From the NCBI GenBank assembly GCA_009763385.1, contig CM019822.1, forward strand, positions 14,341,950 to 14,405,949: a stretch of 64,000 nt of DNA, given 5' to 3'. Position 1 is the stretch's first letter. Each line of letters opens with the position of its first letter. Both the position numbers and the translations under genes were made by a program. Positions 44,867-55,021 of the stretch are shown here, piece after piece. Under the pieces are notes generated by a model that searched no databases, had not been told where the DNA came from, and saw only the letters and a program-made list of their open reading frames with translations. This DNA comes from Coix lacryma-jobi var. lacryma-jobi. Taxonomy: Eukaryota; Streptophyta; Magnoliopsida; Poales; Poaceae.

Positions 44867-46025
44867 TCTAAAAATGGCAGCTCATCTTTATCACTAATTA
44901 CTTCCTCTCTGAACTTGAGCTTCTCGCAACTAAAAGATCCCAGCTCCACCCAAAAAAGGCCTTGCATACCCTTGGTGTCTTTATTTTCATTCGGACGGGC
45001 GTGTATGTTTCCGTCTCGCCCGAGCCCTCGAGCCAGGCCTCGGACGGGCGTGTATGTTTCCGTCTCGCCCGAGCCCTCGAGCCAGGCCTCTGACGGGCTA
45101 ATGTTTTTCCGTCTCGCCCGAGCCCTCGAGCAGGCCTCGGCCTCGAGCTAGGCCTCGAGCGAACCCTCGGGTGCGGTCTCGTTCGAGCCAGGCCTCGGCC
45201 GATCACCTACCGCCGTGCGCTCGAGCCAGGGTGGGTTCCCGTTGACCCACGGGCCCCGCGCGTCAGCCACTCGCTGGTCCATGGACCGGGTGCACGTAGC
45301 CAGCCGGGAGAAATTCAAATGTTTTTCTTTTAGTTTTAATTTCCAGAGATGCTTGTTATTTTTGTACAGCATGATTTATAAGTCCAAATGGAGTACTTTT
45401 AGTTTTGTTGGCTTGTTTATGAGTAGATCTATCATGGAAAAATATGAATGTATTTTTGATAGCAGTTTATTTTACTGTTTTCATTTATTTCAGTGTACAT
45501 GCTTTTGTTGGGATAAATGGAATTAAGTGTTTTCTCATGGAGTTAATTCATGGGAAAATTTGTATAGGTTCTTTGCTATGTTTGGTGCCTGTGAAAATTA
45601 TATGAAGTACTGTTCTTATGGGAAGAGTTCCTGTTATGGTTAAAAGTTCCTTTTTACTGATTTCTTAGAAAAAGTGTTAAGGTGTTTTATAGGTTGAAAT
45701 AAAATATGGGAAATTTTGTGCAGTCTCTGTATGCCATGAAGAGTCTAAGAAAAATATAAACCTGATCTGTTTTATGGAAAAAGTTGTAGTTGCTTTACAA
45801 CTGTGCTTGTCTGTGTTTATCTTTGGAAATTCCTGTAAGAAATAATACAATGTTTCTGTTCATGAAACTTTCTTGATAATCATAAAATGTGAAATAGAAT
45901 CTGGGAAAAATATGAAATAGAGTTGTGCACCCTTTTACAGTAGGGTTGTAGTTCAAAGCACCTTTTTGGGCAGTTTGCTTGTTATTTTTGTATCTGCAGT
46001 TCTGTAGTTTATTTTTGGCTGAAAC
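44867..46025 (+). other. Central loop of palindrome G
   Basis: It begins with about 125 bp (44867-44992) that is an inverted copy of 43599-43708 in the left arm. A 49 bp tandem array follows (about 44994-45143), then a GC-rich stretch to 45300 and an AT-rich stretch to 46025. The GC-then-AT order resembles part of the H LTR, so I read this as the upstream part of the right-arm LTR. No gene is seen. Confidence 0.65.
44994..45143 (+). repeat. 49 bp tandem array in the loop of G
   Basis: Three units share CCGTCTCGCCCGAGCCCTC and GAGCCAGGCCTC with GGACGGGCGTGTATGTTT between them. Period and core match the array in the LTR of element A (3525-3925). Confidence 0.8.
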
Positions 46026-47848
46026 TTGTTCAATAGAGTCCAGCAAGTGTTGTTTACTTTCTGGAACTTTTGTGGATTTTTCTGAGTCCAGAAAGATGCA
46101 CTTGCAGTTCAATCGGAGTTTCTTTTGATTTATTTAAATATATATTCATCACACGCAATAGGATCGACCCCGCCGGAGCCCCACCAAGAGCAGGAGCTAA
46201 ACGCCGAGCCGGAGATCCAGGAGCTGCAGCAGCCAGAGGAAGTCGACCCCGTCCACGACCCTAACTTACCTGAGTGCCCCTCTCACGAGGCAGCAGTCTT
46301 CACTCAAGGCAAGCCCCGGAGCATATTAAGCCTCCTATCTTTTGCAATTAAGATTACTTGAGTCCTTTTATATTGTGATGCATTAGGTTTAGGAGTTGAA
46401 ATAAATCCTACTTGCTGCATTACCATTCCTTGGTTATTGATTAATATCTACCTTGTTATCCTGTTATTTAGTTACAATGTAGAATTGCTTAGCCTGCTTA
46501 ATAAAAGTGGTAGTTAAGGATGTTTCCGTAATACCCGGATGGGTATTTACTGGATCACGGTTGGCTATATTTGCTATCGTGGAAAAGAACCTGAGTAGTA
46601 ATGAAATACGGTCAACGGGATGGCAGGGCACAAGTTCGGAAACTTGGGGCAGTCCATCCGTTGGATCGTGTAGGTTTGTATCGATGTTGGCCCTCGTTCA
46701 TTTTTGAACGCACCCTTTTACTTAGGGATATGTCGGTGCTGTAATCATCGACCCCAAAGCCGGTTAGAAGCTGTTCGGGCCGGTCTCAACCCGTGTCGTG
46801 CCCTCTAGTATGGAAATTGCGATCTGCCGCGTGAGGCCATCGCCAGGTTCCTATTGGGCGGTCCGTGCTTGAACCGCGACGATTACCACCACGAACAAGC
46901 GTCGAGCGGTTGCCCAATGCATGGACCCGACGGGGAAAGTGTGGGCTGGTATTAAAGGTCTTTCATCAGCTGATTTGGAATTCGATTCGAGTCGCCGTCT
47001 CCACCGGTTAGTGGGAAACTATGGCGAGCTTCACCATGATACAACTCCATGTAATGAATAAAGGTTCAACTAAAATGTGGATAAGTCAACTGGATATGGT
47101 TATATTATTGAGTGGTAGATTCAAGTGAGTGCTCTAGTACAGGTGAAAAACCTAGAATTAAGGAATAGGTCTAAAAATGGCAGTTCATCTTTATCACTAA
47201 TTACTTCCTATCTGAACTTGAGCTTCTCGCAACTAAAAGATCCCAGCTCCACCCGAAAAGGCCTTGCATACCCTTGGTGTCTTTATTTTCAGTTGGACGG
47301 GTAAGTCTAGCTGAGTACATTCCCGTACTCAGGGTTTATCCCGTTTGTTGCAGATGGCCAGGTCTACTTTGGCTATTGTAAGCACTGCCTCTACCCGGTG
47401 GAAGGTGATGAGGAGTAGGCCCAGGGCAGGGTCGTCCAGAAGCTTTCCCCTTTTCTTTTGCTGGACCAAGACTACTAGTGGCATATTATCTTAAAAGGGA
47501 GGAGTGAGTTGTGTCGAGTGGATTTATCAAAACAATGAAGTTTTATTTGGACCACATGTGTGGTGGTCGTGTTTCAAACTATTTCAGCTTCCGCACTTTT
47601 AAACTCGGTATTGTAATAACTCCATTTTAAATTCGCACTCTGATATTTTAAATTCGGTTTCATTTTCGTTATGATGTATCTTTACGAATGTAATCCTTGA
47701 ACGATGCGATCCTGTTTGATGTATGGTGTTAGAAATCCTTCGAGATTTCCGGACTACCGGGGTTGTATGGGTTCAAGTATCAGTCGAAGTCAGACGGATT
47801 TGGCTAAGATAATACTTGAGCTCTTATAATCAGGACGGTTCCGCCACA
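46026..47848 (+). repeat. Inner (5') LTR sequence of the right arm of G
   Basis: Mirror of 43043-44866. The final 285 bp (47564-47848) recur at 49823-50107. It carries an acidic small ORF at 46125-46361 with the same QGKPR ending as a small ORF in the H LTR, at a similar distance from the LTR end (about 1.5 kb). Confidence 0.8.
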
Positions 47849-48580
47849 GCTTGGTATCGGAGCATGGTTCAAGGGATTACCCTAGTAAAGAGTTATTTTC
47901 GAACTAAAATGGGTATTTCAAAACTATTTTGAAACTATTTTCAATTACTAAGTGTGCCCAGTCTCGTCCTTAAGCCCTATACTAGGATTCAGGTGGCTTA
48001 ACTGCTAACAGGGTTCAGGGATTTGTTCATGCTAGATCTTTATTTGCTGGTCCATTCTCGAGGGAAAAGAGAATGTGTCGATTGCGAAAACATGCATAAA
48101 ATGATTTTGTGAGATATGAGAGCATGACCGTCCAACCGTCGGTCTAGGCAAGGGATTCTTATACCAAGTATGTGCGAGCTTTACGCGGACACATATGAAG
48201 GTATCAATGATTTTAAGGGTGATTTCTATTGGTGCATGGTGTTTGTGTTGACCTTTATGTATTTTGCGCATACTGGTCAATACTGAATTGTTTTATCATT
48301 GGGAATTTCTTTGGGCTGAAATGAATCTTCTGCAGGTACGCTAACTATGCGATCGAGTAGAACGTGTAGTTAACGCATGAGAGATCGTTCTTGCCACCGA
48401 CTAGAACGTTAGGACTTACAAGTCATTATTAGTGAGTGAGAACGTAAGTACGATCATGCATCATGTTTATATTCATGCATTTACATTACCTCCCCTTCAT
48501 TTAAATGTTGTCTCTTTTCTATAAAATATGCCAACTTAGTCTCCGTCTCACGAGAGTTCGAAACCCTTTTGTTTCTACAG
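47849..48580 (+). other. Primer site and leader of the right arm of G
   Basis: TGGTATCGGAGCATGG starts at 47852, three bases after the LTR end, and fits an initiator methionine tRNA primer. The rest is a 700 bp non-coding leader. It ends TTTGTTTCTACAG directly before the ATG, a good splice acceptor. CTGCAGGTACGC near 48333 could serve as donor or acceptor. Confidence 0.75.
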
Positions 48581-49564
48581 ATGGCCCGGACCAAGTTGAC
48601 TGCTCGCAAGGCCACCGGGGGCAGAGGAGTTCCGCGTCATCGCTTGGCCACCAAGCTGACCCGGAGGACGTTCTTGACCTATTTCGGGCTGCCGACTATC
48701 CTTTGGAGGATTTTGCAGGCAGTGGGTTATGAGGAAGGACAGGAGCCCAAGTACTCATGGCAGAAGGAGATCTACGGGCAGGATTCCTTGGTCATGGTGG
48801 AAATCAAAGTCAAGGCTTTGCCCGCCAAGCCTCACTGGACAGGGTGGACAGAGATCACCAGAGGCACTTGTGCCAAGGATGGAGCCAACAGGGCAGCATA
48901 CCTAGTGCTGAAGGATATCATCGCCCGCTTCCCCGCCGACCTGGCAAGTGCGATGGCAGGAGTGTTTCCCCGTGGATCACTTTTCCCATTGCGCTGGAAG
49001 CAGACTTCAGAGTCAGTCTTGACAGGGAGCCCAGAGGAGAGGTTCTACTGTGAGACGCCTGCGATGAGCGCCATCGGAGCTTTGTTGGGTGTATGTGAGA
49101 GTTTGGAGCACACTCTCGAGAGCGTGTCCTTCACCCTCACCGCCACCTACCAGAGCAAGAGGAAGCTTCAGGAGGACTTCGACGCTGAGGTTGCTCGTCT
49201 GCAGGAGAGGATTCAGCAGCTCACTCTGGAGCGTGACGACGCCCGCACCACAGCAGCAGCACAGTCCACTGCCAGGACAGTTGCAGAGCAGATGTACCTG
49301 ACTACCGCTCTTCAGAGGGATGAGGCCCGCACCGCGCTCGACCAGCTCAGAGAGGGAGCCCACCTGTTGATACAGCAGATACACTGACAGCAGGCCTATA
49401 TCGACCAGCTCCATGAGGCCGTCCATCAGATGCACCACGCCGCGCAGGAGGCCGCCGCCCCAACAGCTGAGGTCCCGGATCCCCAGGACGGAGAAGTCCT
49501 TGGTCCCGACGCCCCACCAGAGGAGGATCATGCTGACGAGCCGATGATCGACGTCGACGCATAG
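48581..49564 (+). CDS. H3-tail-like ORF of the right arm of G (327 codons, one in-frame stop)
   Basis: The start is the ATG at 48581, because the H3-like sequence begins there: MARTKLTARKATGG, then PRHRLATK. Histone H3 has ARTKQTARKSTGG and PRKQLATK, so 19 of the first 25 or so positions match. Residues 28-170 form an unrecognised domain (TFLTYFGLPTILWRILQAVG, GANRAAYLVLKDIIARFP). Residues about 185-265 form a coiled coil. A TGA at codon 269 (49385-49387) ends this copy. The frame continues open to 49564 with an acidic tail (EEDHADEPMIDVDA). The left arm has Gly instead of the stop. It occupies the place of gag and may serve as a structural or chromatin-targeting protein; this is inference. 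Confidence 0.82.
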
Positions 49565-49822
49565 GACGCTGCATCCGCCGCTGGAGACGTCTGAGCGCTA
49601 GTTTAGCTAGGAGACGTTTTTCTTTTGTATAGCTTGAGCTTGCTCGCTAAGTGATTTAACACCCTACACATGTGCTAGTGTTATGTTTAAATGGTTGATG
49701 GCATGTAAGCTTTTGGACAAAGTCCGGACTTCGATCCGGCACCTTTTATGGAAATCCGTCGTTTGCGTGTCTAATTTTGAGCGATTATTCTGTGACGTTG
49801 TATGGAAATGAGTAATTATACT
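49565..49822 (+). other. Non-coding region between ORF and outer LTR, right arm of G
   Basis: No coding sequence. TTTAACACCCTACACATG at about 49656 resembles the LTR start of H (TGTAACACCTC), so the true 3' LTR may begin here, with the following 160 bp differing from the inner LTR. Confidence 0.5.
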
Positions 49823-50107
49823 TGGTCGTGTTTCAAACTATTTCAGCTTCCGCACTTTTAAACTCGGTATTGTAATAACTCCATTTTAAATTCGCACTCT
49901 GATATTTTAAATTCGGTTTCGTTTTCGTTATGATGTATCTTTACGAATGTAATCCTTGAATGATGCGATCCTGTTTGATGTATGGTGTTAGAAATCCTTC
50001 GAGATTTCCGGACTACCGGGGTTGTATGGGTTCAAGTATCAGTCGAAGTCAGACGGATTTGGCTAAGATAATACTTGAGCCCTTATAATCAGGACGGTTC
50101 CGCCACA
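49823..50107 (+). repeat. Outer LTR of the right arm of G
   Basis: 285 bp, TGGTCGTGTTTC to GGTTCCGCCACA, followed by the duplication GAGTT. It matches 47564-47848 with a few substitutions. Confidence 0.88.
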
Positions 50108-51353
50108 GAGTTGGTCCAGAATAACCCTAGGGTTTAGCTGGTTCGCTCTGTAATTAGAATAAAGAGGGGTAGAGTAGGAAATAGACTTAGGCTAGTAGTA
50201 GGATAAGTAGTCGGGAGACACCCTCCTCCCATCCATCTCAGTTTTAGCCATCTCAGTTATTTGCTCTCTTGCACTTAGGGTTTCCCGCTCTCCCATCCCC
50301 TGCTGTAGCTAGCTGAGATTCGCAGAGAGACTCACCTCTGTGTACTGTTGATTTTGAGGAAAGGAGGCCGTAACCTCCTTGTCGTAGCGTGTGTTTGCGC
50401 TTCGGCTGCAAGATCGTGGTGTCGATTCGCATTTTGGTTGTGTTCTTCGCAGAATCCTTTTTCTCCACGATTTTCCCGTCGTTTGATCTCTTTGCTCGGT
50501 TCATCTTTTGCAAATCCGTTTGAACCATGTTGTTCTAGATCGTGAGGCACTTTCTTCCACCGAAGGAATTGCTCTCTAACCTCACGGTCTAGGAGATCGA
50601 TCGATTTTCGTTTCGGGTCAAGTTTTCTCCCTTCCCCCGAAATTCTTCGATTCATCGATTTGGAGATAGGTTTGAGCCATGATCTCTTAGAGATAGCTCA
50701 CTATTCTCCTTGTGACTCTACTCACCAAGTTTGATCCCTAGAGGATTTGTTTTGGGTGAGTTCGAGTCGAATCGGTGGACGAACCGTGAATTTGCGGGGT
50801 GACCGGACGCTGGCTCGGGACGACCGGACGCTAAGGCAGTGCGTCCGGTGGTTGAAGGTTGTCGCTGTTTTAGTTTTGTATTGACCGGACGCTCGAGTCC
50901 TTCTGTGACCGGACGCACCTCGTGCACTGTTCATGTGCTTCTCTTGATCGACCGGACGCTGGACCCTCGACCGGACGCTTGCGCACCGAGAGTCCGGTCA
51001 CTTCCAGTAAGCTCCCAAACCGGTTTTTCTGCGACCGAACGCGTCCGGTGCTCCTTGACCGGACGCTGTCCAGAGTCCGGTCGTGACTGCTTTGTGCGTT
51101 CTCGTTCGCGGTTTGCTCGTTCGTTGTCGGTTTTGGTTTCCGTCTTTTGCGTTGGCTTACTAGAGTTGTATAGTGTCCCGCTGTGCTTCTTGGAGGCATC
51201 CACCCTACATCTAGGGTCATGGACATTAGCAAGCTCTAGGGTTTGTCTTTCGGGGTGATTCTCGGGACAGTGGCTACTAGTTTCCGAAAGGAAATTTTGA
51301 AGCTCCCATTCACCCCCCCTCTGGTCGCTTTCTGGTTGCTTCTCGGACCTTCA
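50108..51353 (+). repeat. 3' LTR of element F, right part
   Basis: It resumes the F LTR after G, starting with the duplicated GAGTT. It contains the GACCGGACGC cluster (about 50798-51084), ends GGACCTTCA and is followed by CTTTA at 51354-51358. Small ORFs here mirror those in the 5' LTR and are not genes. Confidence 0.93.
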
Positions 51354-51358
51354 CTTTA

Positions 51359-51666
51359 TTCAGACCAGTGTAGTCTACACACATCCGCATTTTTCCATTC
51401 TTTTTCCTAACTAGTACAGGGTTAGTTAGCCACTCTGGGTGAAATACCTCCGTGATGAACCCGGTCGCCAAAAGCTTGTGCAGCTCCTCGCCGATGATCC
51501 TGCGCTTCTCCTCGTCGAAGCGGCGCAGGCGTTGCTTCACCGGTCTGGACCCGGCCTGGATTTCCAAGGCGTGCTCGGCGACTTCCCTCGGTATGCCCGG
51601 CATGTCCGAGGGGCCCCACGCAAACATGTCGATGTTCGCGCGGAGAAAGTCGACGAGCACTGCTTC
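51359..51666 (-). pseudogene. pol: Start of the reverse transcriptase of element C
   Basis: Minus-strand motifs RPVKQRLRRFDEEKRR, FITEVFHPEWLTNPVLV and KMRMCVDYTGLNK are the N-terminal fingers of a gypsy RT. The gene is cut after this by F and continues at 16597. A stop sits between this part and the protease region (51667-51669, TAG), in the same frame. Confidence 0.9.
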
Positions 51667-54600
51667 CTATTTAGGCTCGAGGCTGGCGCTGACGGCCAGC
51701 GTCTTGCCATCGGTCGAGGTCGGGTCGACGGGTATCAGCTTGGTGTGCTCTGCCGGCTCGAAGGTGCCAGCGTGGCGCTTCGCTTCAGGGGCCTCCTCGG
51801 TGGCCAGGGCGGCTAGGGCCTCGAGCGAGTCGAGCTGGACGTTTGCCTCCCCACGCTCGACGCACTCCACGTCGCAGTGGTACGCGTGCTCGTAGGAGGT
51901 GTCGACGGTGATGACCCCTTTCGGCCCCGGCATCTTGAGTTTCAAGTACGTGTAGTTGGGAACCGCCATGAACTTGGCGTAGCCTGGCCGGCCGATGATG
52001 GCGTGGTAGGTCCCTTGGAATCCAACCACCTCAAAGGTGAGCGTCTCCTGGCGGAAGTTAGCCGGCGTGCCAAAGCAAACCGGCAGGTCGATGCGCCCGA
52101 GGGGGTGGGCCTTCTTCCCTGGTACGACTTCGTGGAACCCCCCGACGCTGGGTCGGAGCTGACCCTCTGAAATCCCCAGGAGGTCGAGGGTCTCAAGGTA
52201 TATGATGTTGAGGCTCGAGCCCCCATCCATCAACACCTTGGAGAACCGTACGTCGACGATGACGGGGTCGACAACGAGGGGGTACGCCCCCGGGTTTATG
52301 ACACGGTCCGGATGGTCGTCACGGTCGAACGTGATCGGCGCATCAGACCAGTCAAGATACCGGGGGGCGTCGTGGCCGAGTGCAAAGATCTCCCGGTGCT
52401 CCTTCTTTCTTTCTCGAGCTGAGAGCCCGACGGTCGGCCCCCCGTAGATCATGTAGCAGTCGCGCACCGGGGGGAAGTAGTCGTCCGCGTCCCCACCGCC
52501 GCGCCGATTGTTATCCTTGCCCTTAGGCGCGTCTTCTTTCTTATCGCCGAGCTTGGAGTAGTAGCCTTTCAACAGTCGGCAGTCCTTTAACTTGTGATTT
52601 ACGGGGCCCCTGTGATAAGTGCAGGGGTCCTCGAGCATCTGGTCGAAAACAGCCCCGTCAGGGGGGCCTCGGGGCTTCTTAGGCTCGAGGGCGCCTGCGA
52701 GCACCTCTTCGTCGTCGTCGTCATTGGCGTCGCGCTTCGCCTTCTGACCTTTGCGTTTGTTCTTCTTCTTTTTGTTGCTGTTATTGTTGTCGTTCTTGGC
52801 GTCGTTGCCCTTGTTCGAGCCCTCCGGCGCGGTCACCGCCTTACCTTTGTCCGTGGAACAGCCAAAGAAGGCCCCCACTGCCTCGTCGCCTGAGGCAAAG
52901 CTGGTGACACGATCCATCAAGTCCTCGACCGTCCTGGGACGGTAGCGTCCTAGCTCATGAACTAGCTCTTGGCATGTCGTGCCCGCGAGGAACGCTGAGA
53001 TGACGTCCTCATCAGGCACGTGGGGGAGCTCGAGGCGCTGCTTCAAGAATCGTCGAGCAAAGTCGCGGAGGGGCTCGTCCGCCGCCTGCCTGCAACGCCG
53101 TAGGTCCCAGGGGTTGCCTGGGCGCAAGCAAGTCCCCTTGAAATTCCCGTCGAAGACCCTGACTAGGTCGGCCCAGTCGTCGATCCGATCCGGCGGGAGC
53201 CCCTCGAGCCACCGGCGGGCGGTGTCCGAGAGGTAAAGCGGGAGTTGGCGTATGATCGCACGGTCGTCGTTCTTCGCTCCGCCCAGTGGGCAGCCTAGGC
53301 GGAAGTCCGAGAGCCAGAGCTTGGGCTCGACCTCCCCGTCATACTTCACGATGTAGGTCGGTGGTCGGAAGCGGTCGGGGAGGGTTGAGCTGCGGATGGC
53401 CCGGCTGAAGACTCTGGGGCCCGGGGGCTCGAGGACTTGCCGGTCCTCGTCACTGTCGTAGCGCCCCCCTCGATGGGCGCTATAGCCACGCTCTTGGGCC
53501 CCCTTGTCCTTGCGCCGTCGGTTGATGTCGTTGCGGGCGTCATTGGGGTCTCGAGGTGGCCGGTTGTCGACGATCCGTTCGCGGACTGGCCTAGCTCGAG
53601 AGGCGTCCGGCTGGTGGATAGATGCCTCGCGCTCGTTGCGGGGCGTGTCCGCCGGTTTCCCCGAGGCCGCCCCGCGCCGCCGCGAGGCTGAGCTCTCGGC
53701 CTGCTGCACAGCGGCTGTCTCGAGGAGGTTCTTCATTTCCCCAAGCATGCGCCTGGCGTCAGGGTTGGAGACGGCGGGTAGATCACGGAGCAGCATCGCC
53801 GCCGCCACCACGTTCTGCCCGGCTCGCGGAAAACGCACCTCGGGGCGTGCTGGCGCCCCGTCCTCGAGGATCTGCCGGTGGACCTCTCGAGCTCGGCCAC
53901 GAACACCGGCGCCTTGAGGCTGGGCTGGCTCTTGTGCTAGGGTTTTCTCGAGCTGCAGCAGGCGTTGTCGGTTCTCCTCAGCCTTGGCGATGGCCTCCCG
54001 CAGCTGCGCGAGCTGCGCCGCTCAGTCATCGCTGTGCTGAGATGGTGCAGCCGGTGCCGGGGGTTCGTTCCTCCCCTGGACGCACGACCCGCCTGCCACA
54101 GCCACGTCTCCGGCCTCTTCGAGGTTGAGCGCCGGCCTGGTGTCGTCGTCGCCGTCGTCCTCGGCATCGTCCGCGACCCCCTCGAGCTGGAAACACTCCC
54201 TGGTAGGGTCCTAGAGGTCAGGGTCGTGGTAGTCGTACTCATCAGAGTTGGAGCTGCTGATGCCGCGCCGCCTTGGCTCGTGCCGGGACTGCAGCTCGCG
54301 GTACCATTCTCCGACGGTGGCTCGCCGGGGTGGCTCGATGGCTCGCGAGAAGCCGCAGTCGACGTGCGCGGGGTAGACGATCTCCAGGTCGGTGGTGGCT
54401 CGTAGGAGTATGCCCGGACGCTCCTCCCGCTCCGCGGCCGCTTGGTCCTGACGGGGTTCGCCGAGGCGGTGGGCGTGAACTGCCGCGGAGTTGTTGAGGC
54501 TAAACGGGAACCGCTGGTGTCGGACGCGGTACACCCCGTGCGGAAGGAGGCCTGGTGGTGTCGACGGAGCATGGCTCGGGGGCCTCTGGCCAGGCTCCCG

Positions 54601-54963
54601 GTCCGTGCGCGTGACGAACGCGACCTCGCTGGAGGAGTGCGCACGTGCCCTGGAAGTCTCCGGCCGCGCGCCGAGCTGGTTTCCCCTCGGGGACCCTGCG
54701 CCGGCTACGGGGAAGTGGGTGTTCGCCGCGGGCACCGCCTGTGCCCGGCGACGATGGTGACGACGGCGCCGCTCACGAGGTGGTGACGCATGGTGGCGCG
54801 GGCGATGCGCCACGCCCCCAGCACAGGGTGGCGTGACACGGCCCCCGCTCGGGCCCTCCGTGGAGAGCAGGGTCAGCTCGCTGCCGTTGCCGGTGGCCAG
54901 GAACTCGAGGTTCCCGAACCAGACGACGGAGCCAGCCGAGAACGAAGGAGGAGATGAAGCCAT
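51667..54963 (-). pseudogene. gag-pol: gag and protease of element C
   Basis: The start at 54961-54963 (MASSPPSFSAG) matches element E. One frame runs to 51667, broken by stops at about 54211 and about 54022, both where relatives have sense codons. Gag core at about 53330-52860 (LWLSDFRLGC, RRWLEGLPP, LRDFARRF), then a Lys/Asp-rich linker. An unusual zinc-knuckle-like motif CTYHRGPVNHKLKDC lies near 52600. Protease has the DGGSS active site near 52230 and GRPGYAKFMA near 51960. The product would be particle protein plus the enzyme that matures it. Interrupted, so not functional. Confidence 0.9.
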
Positions 54964-55002
54964 CCAGAAAACAATGAGAAATCGGCTCGGACACGCGAAG
55001 GC

Positions 55003-55020
55003 CCCTACCTGGCGCGCCAA
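55003..55020 (-). other. Primer binding site of element C
   Basis: CCCTACCTGGCGCGCCAA on the plus strand is the reverse of the family primer site seen in A and E, one base from the LTR. Confidence 0.8.
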
Positions 55021-55021
55021 C

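Larger units (their letters stand above)
26899..50107. mobile_element. Element G: palindromic, non-autonomous chromovirus-related retroelement
   Basis: The two outer ends are inverted copies of one LTR end (TGTGGCGGAACC.. and ..GGTTCCGCCACA). Left arm: 26899-44866 minus inserted H and its duplication, about 4083 bp. Right arm: 46026-50107, 4082 bp. Each arm reads from the centre outwards as long LTR sequence, methionine-tRNA primer site, leader, a 327-codon ORF with an H3-like N-terminus, and a 285 bp LTR end. A 1.16 kb loop (44867-46025) joins them. One 5 bp duplication GAGTT flanks the whole, so it seems to have inserted as one unit. No protease, RT or integrase is present. Confidence 0.85.
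16603..51353 (+). mobile_element. Element F: Sirevirus-like Ty1/copia element, split by insertion of G
   Basis: It has two 2.0 kb LTRs (16603-18608; 26132-26898 joined to 50108-51353), a methionine-tRNA primer site, a long gag with zinc knuckle, pol in copia order (protease, integrase, RT, RNase H) and a long 3' spacer with repeated AAGGGGGAG tracts. A long coiled-coil gag extension, repeated polypurine tracts and repeats in the LTR fit the Sirevirus (SIRE/Maximus) lineage. It is flanked by CTTTA. In-frame stops and frameshifts make it defective. Confidence 0.92.

Noticed and set aside
48581..49564. A captured host histone H3 gene
   Set aside because: Only the first 25 or so residues resemble H3. 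The following region lacks the histone fold motifs, and coiled coil plus acidic tail follow instead.
49013..49574. Minus-strand frames opposite the G right-arm ORF
   Set aside because: They are shadows of the coding strand. The sense frame has the H3-like start, coiled coil and arm-to-arm conservation.
26899..50107. G as a DNA transposon with 285 bp terminal inverted repeats
   Set aside because: Primer sites complementary to methionine tRNA adjoin both inner 285 bp copies, and the arms carry LTR-type structure related to H, so a retroelement dimer explains it better. No transposase is present.
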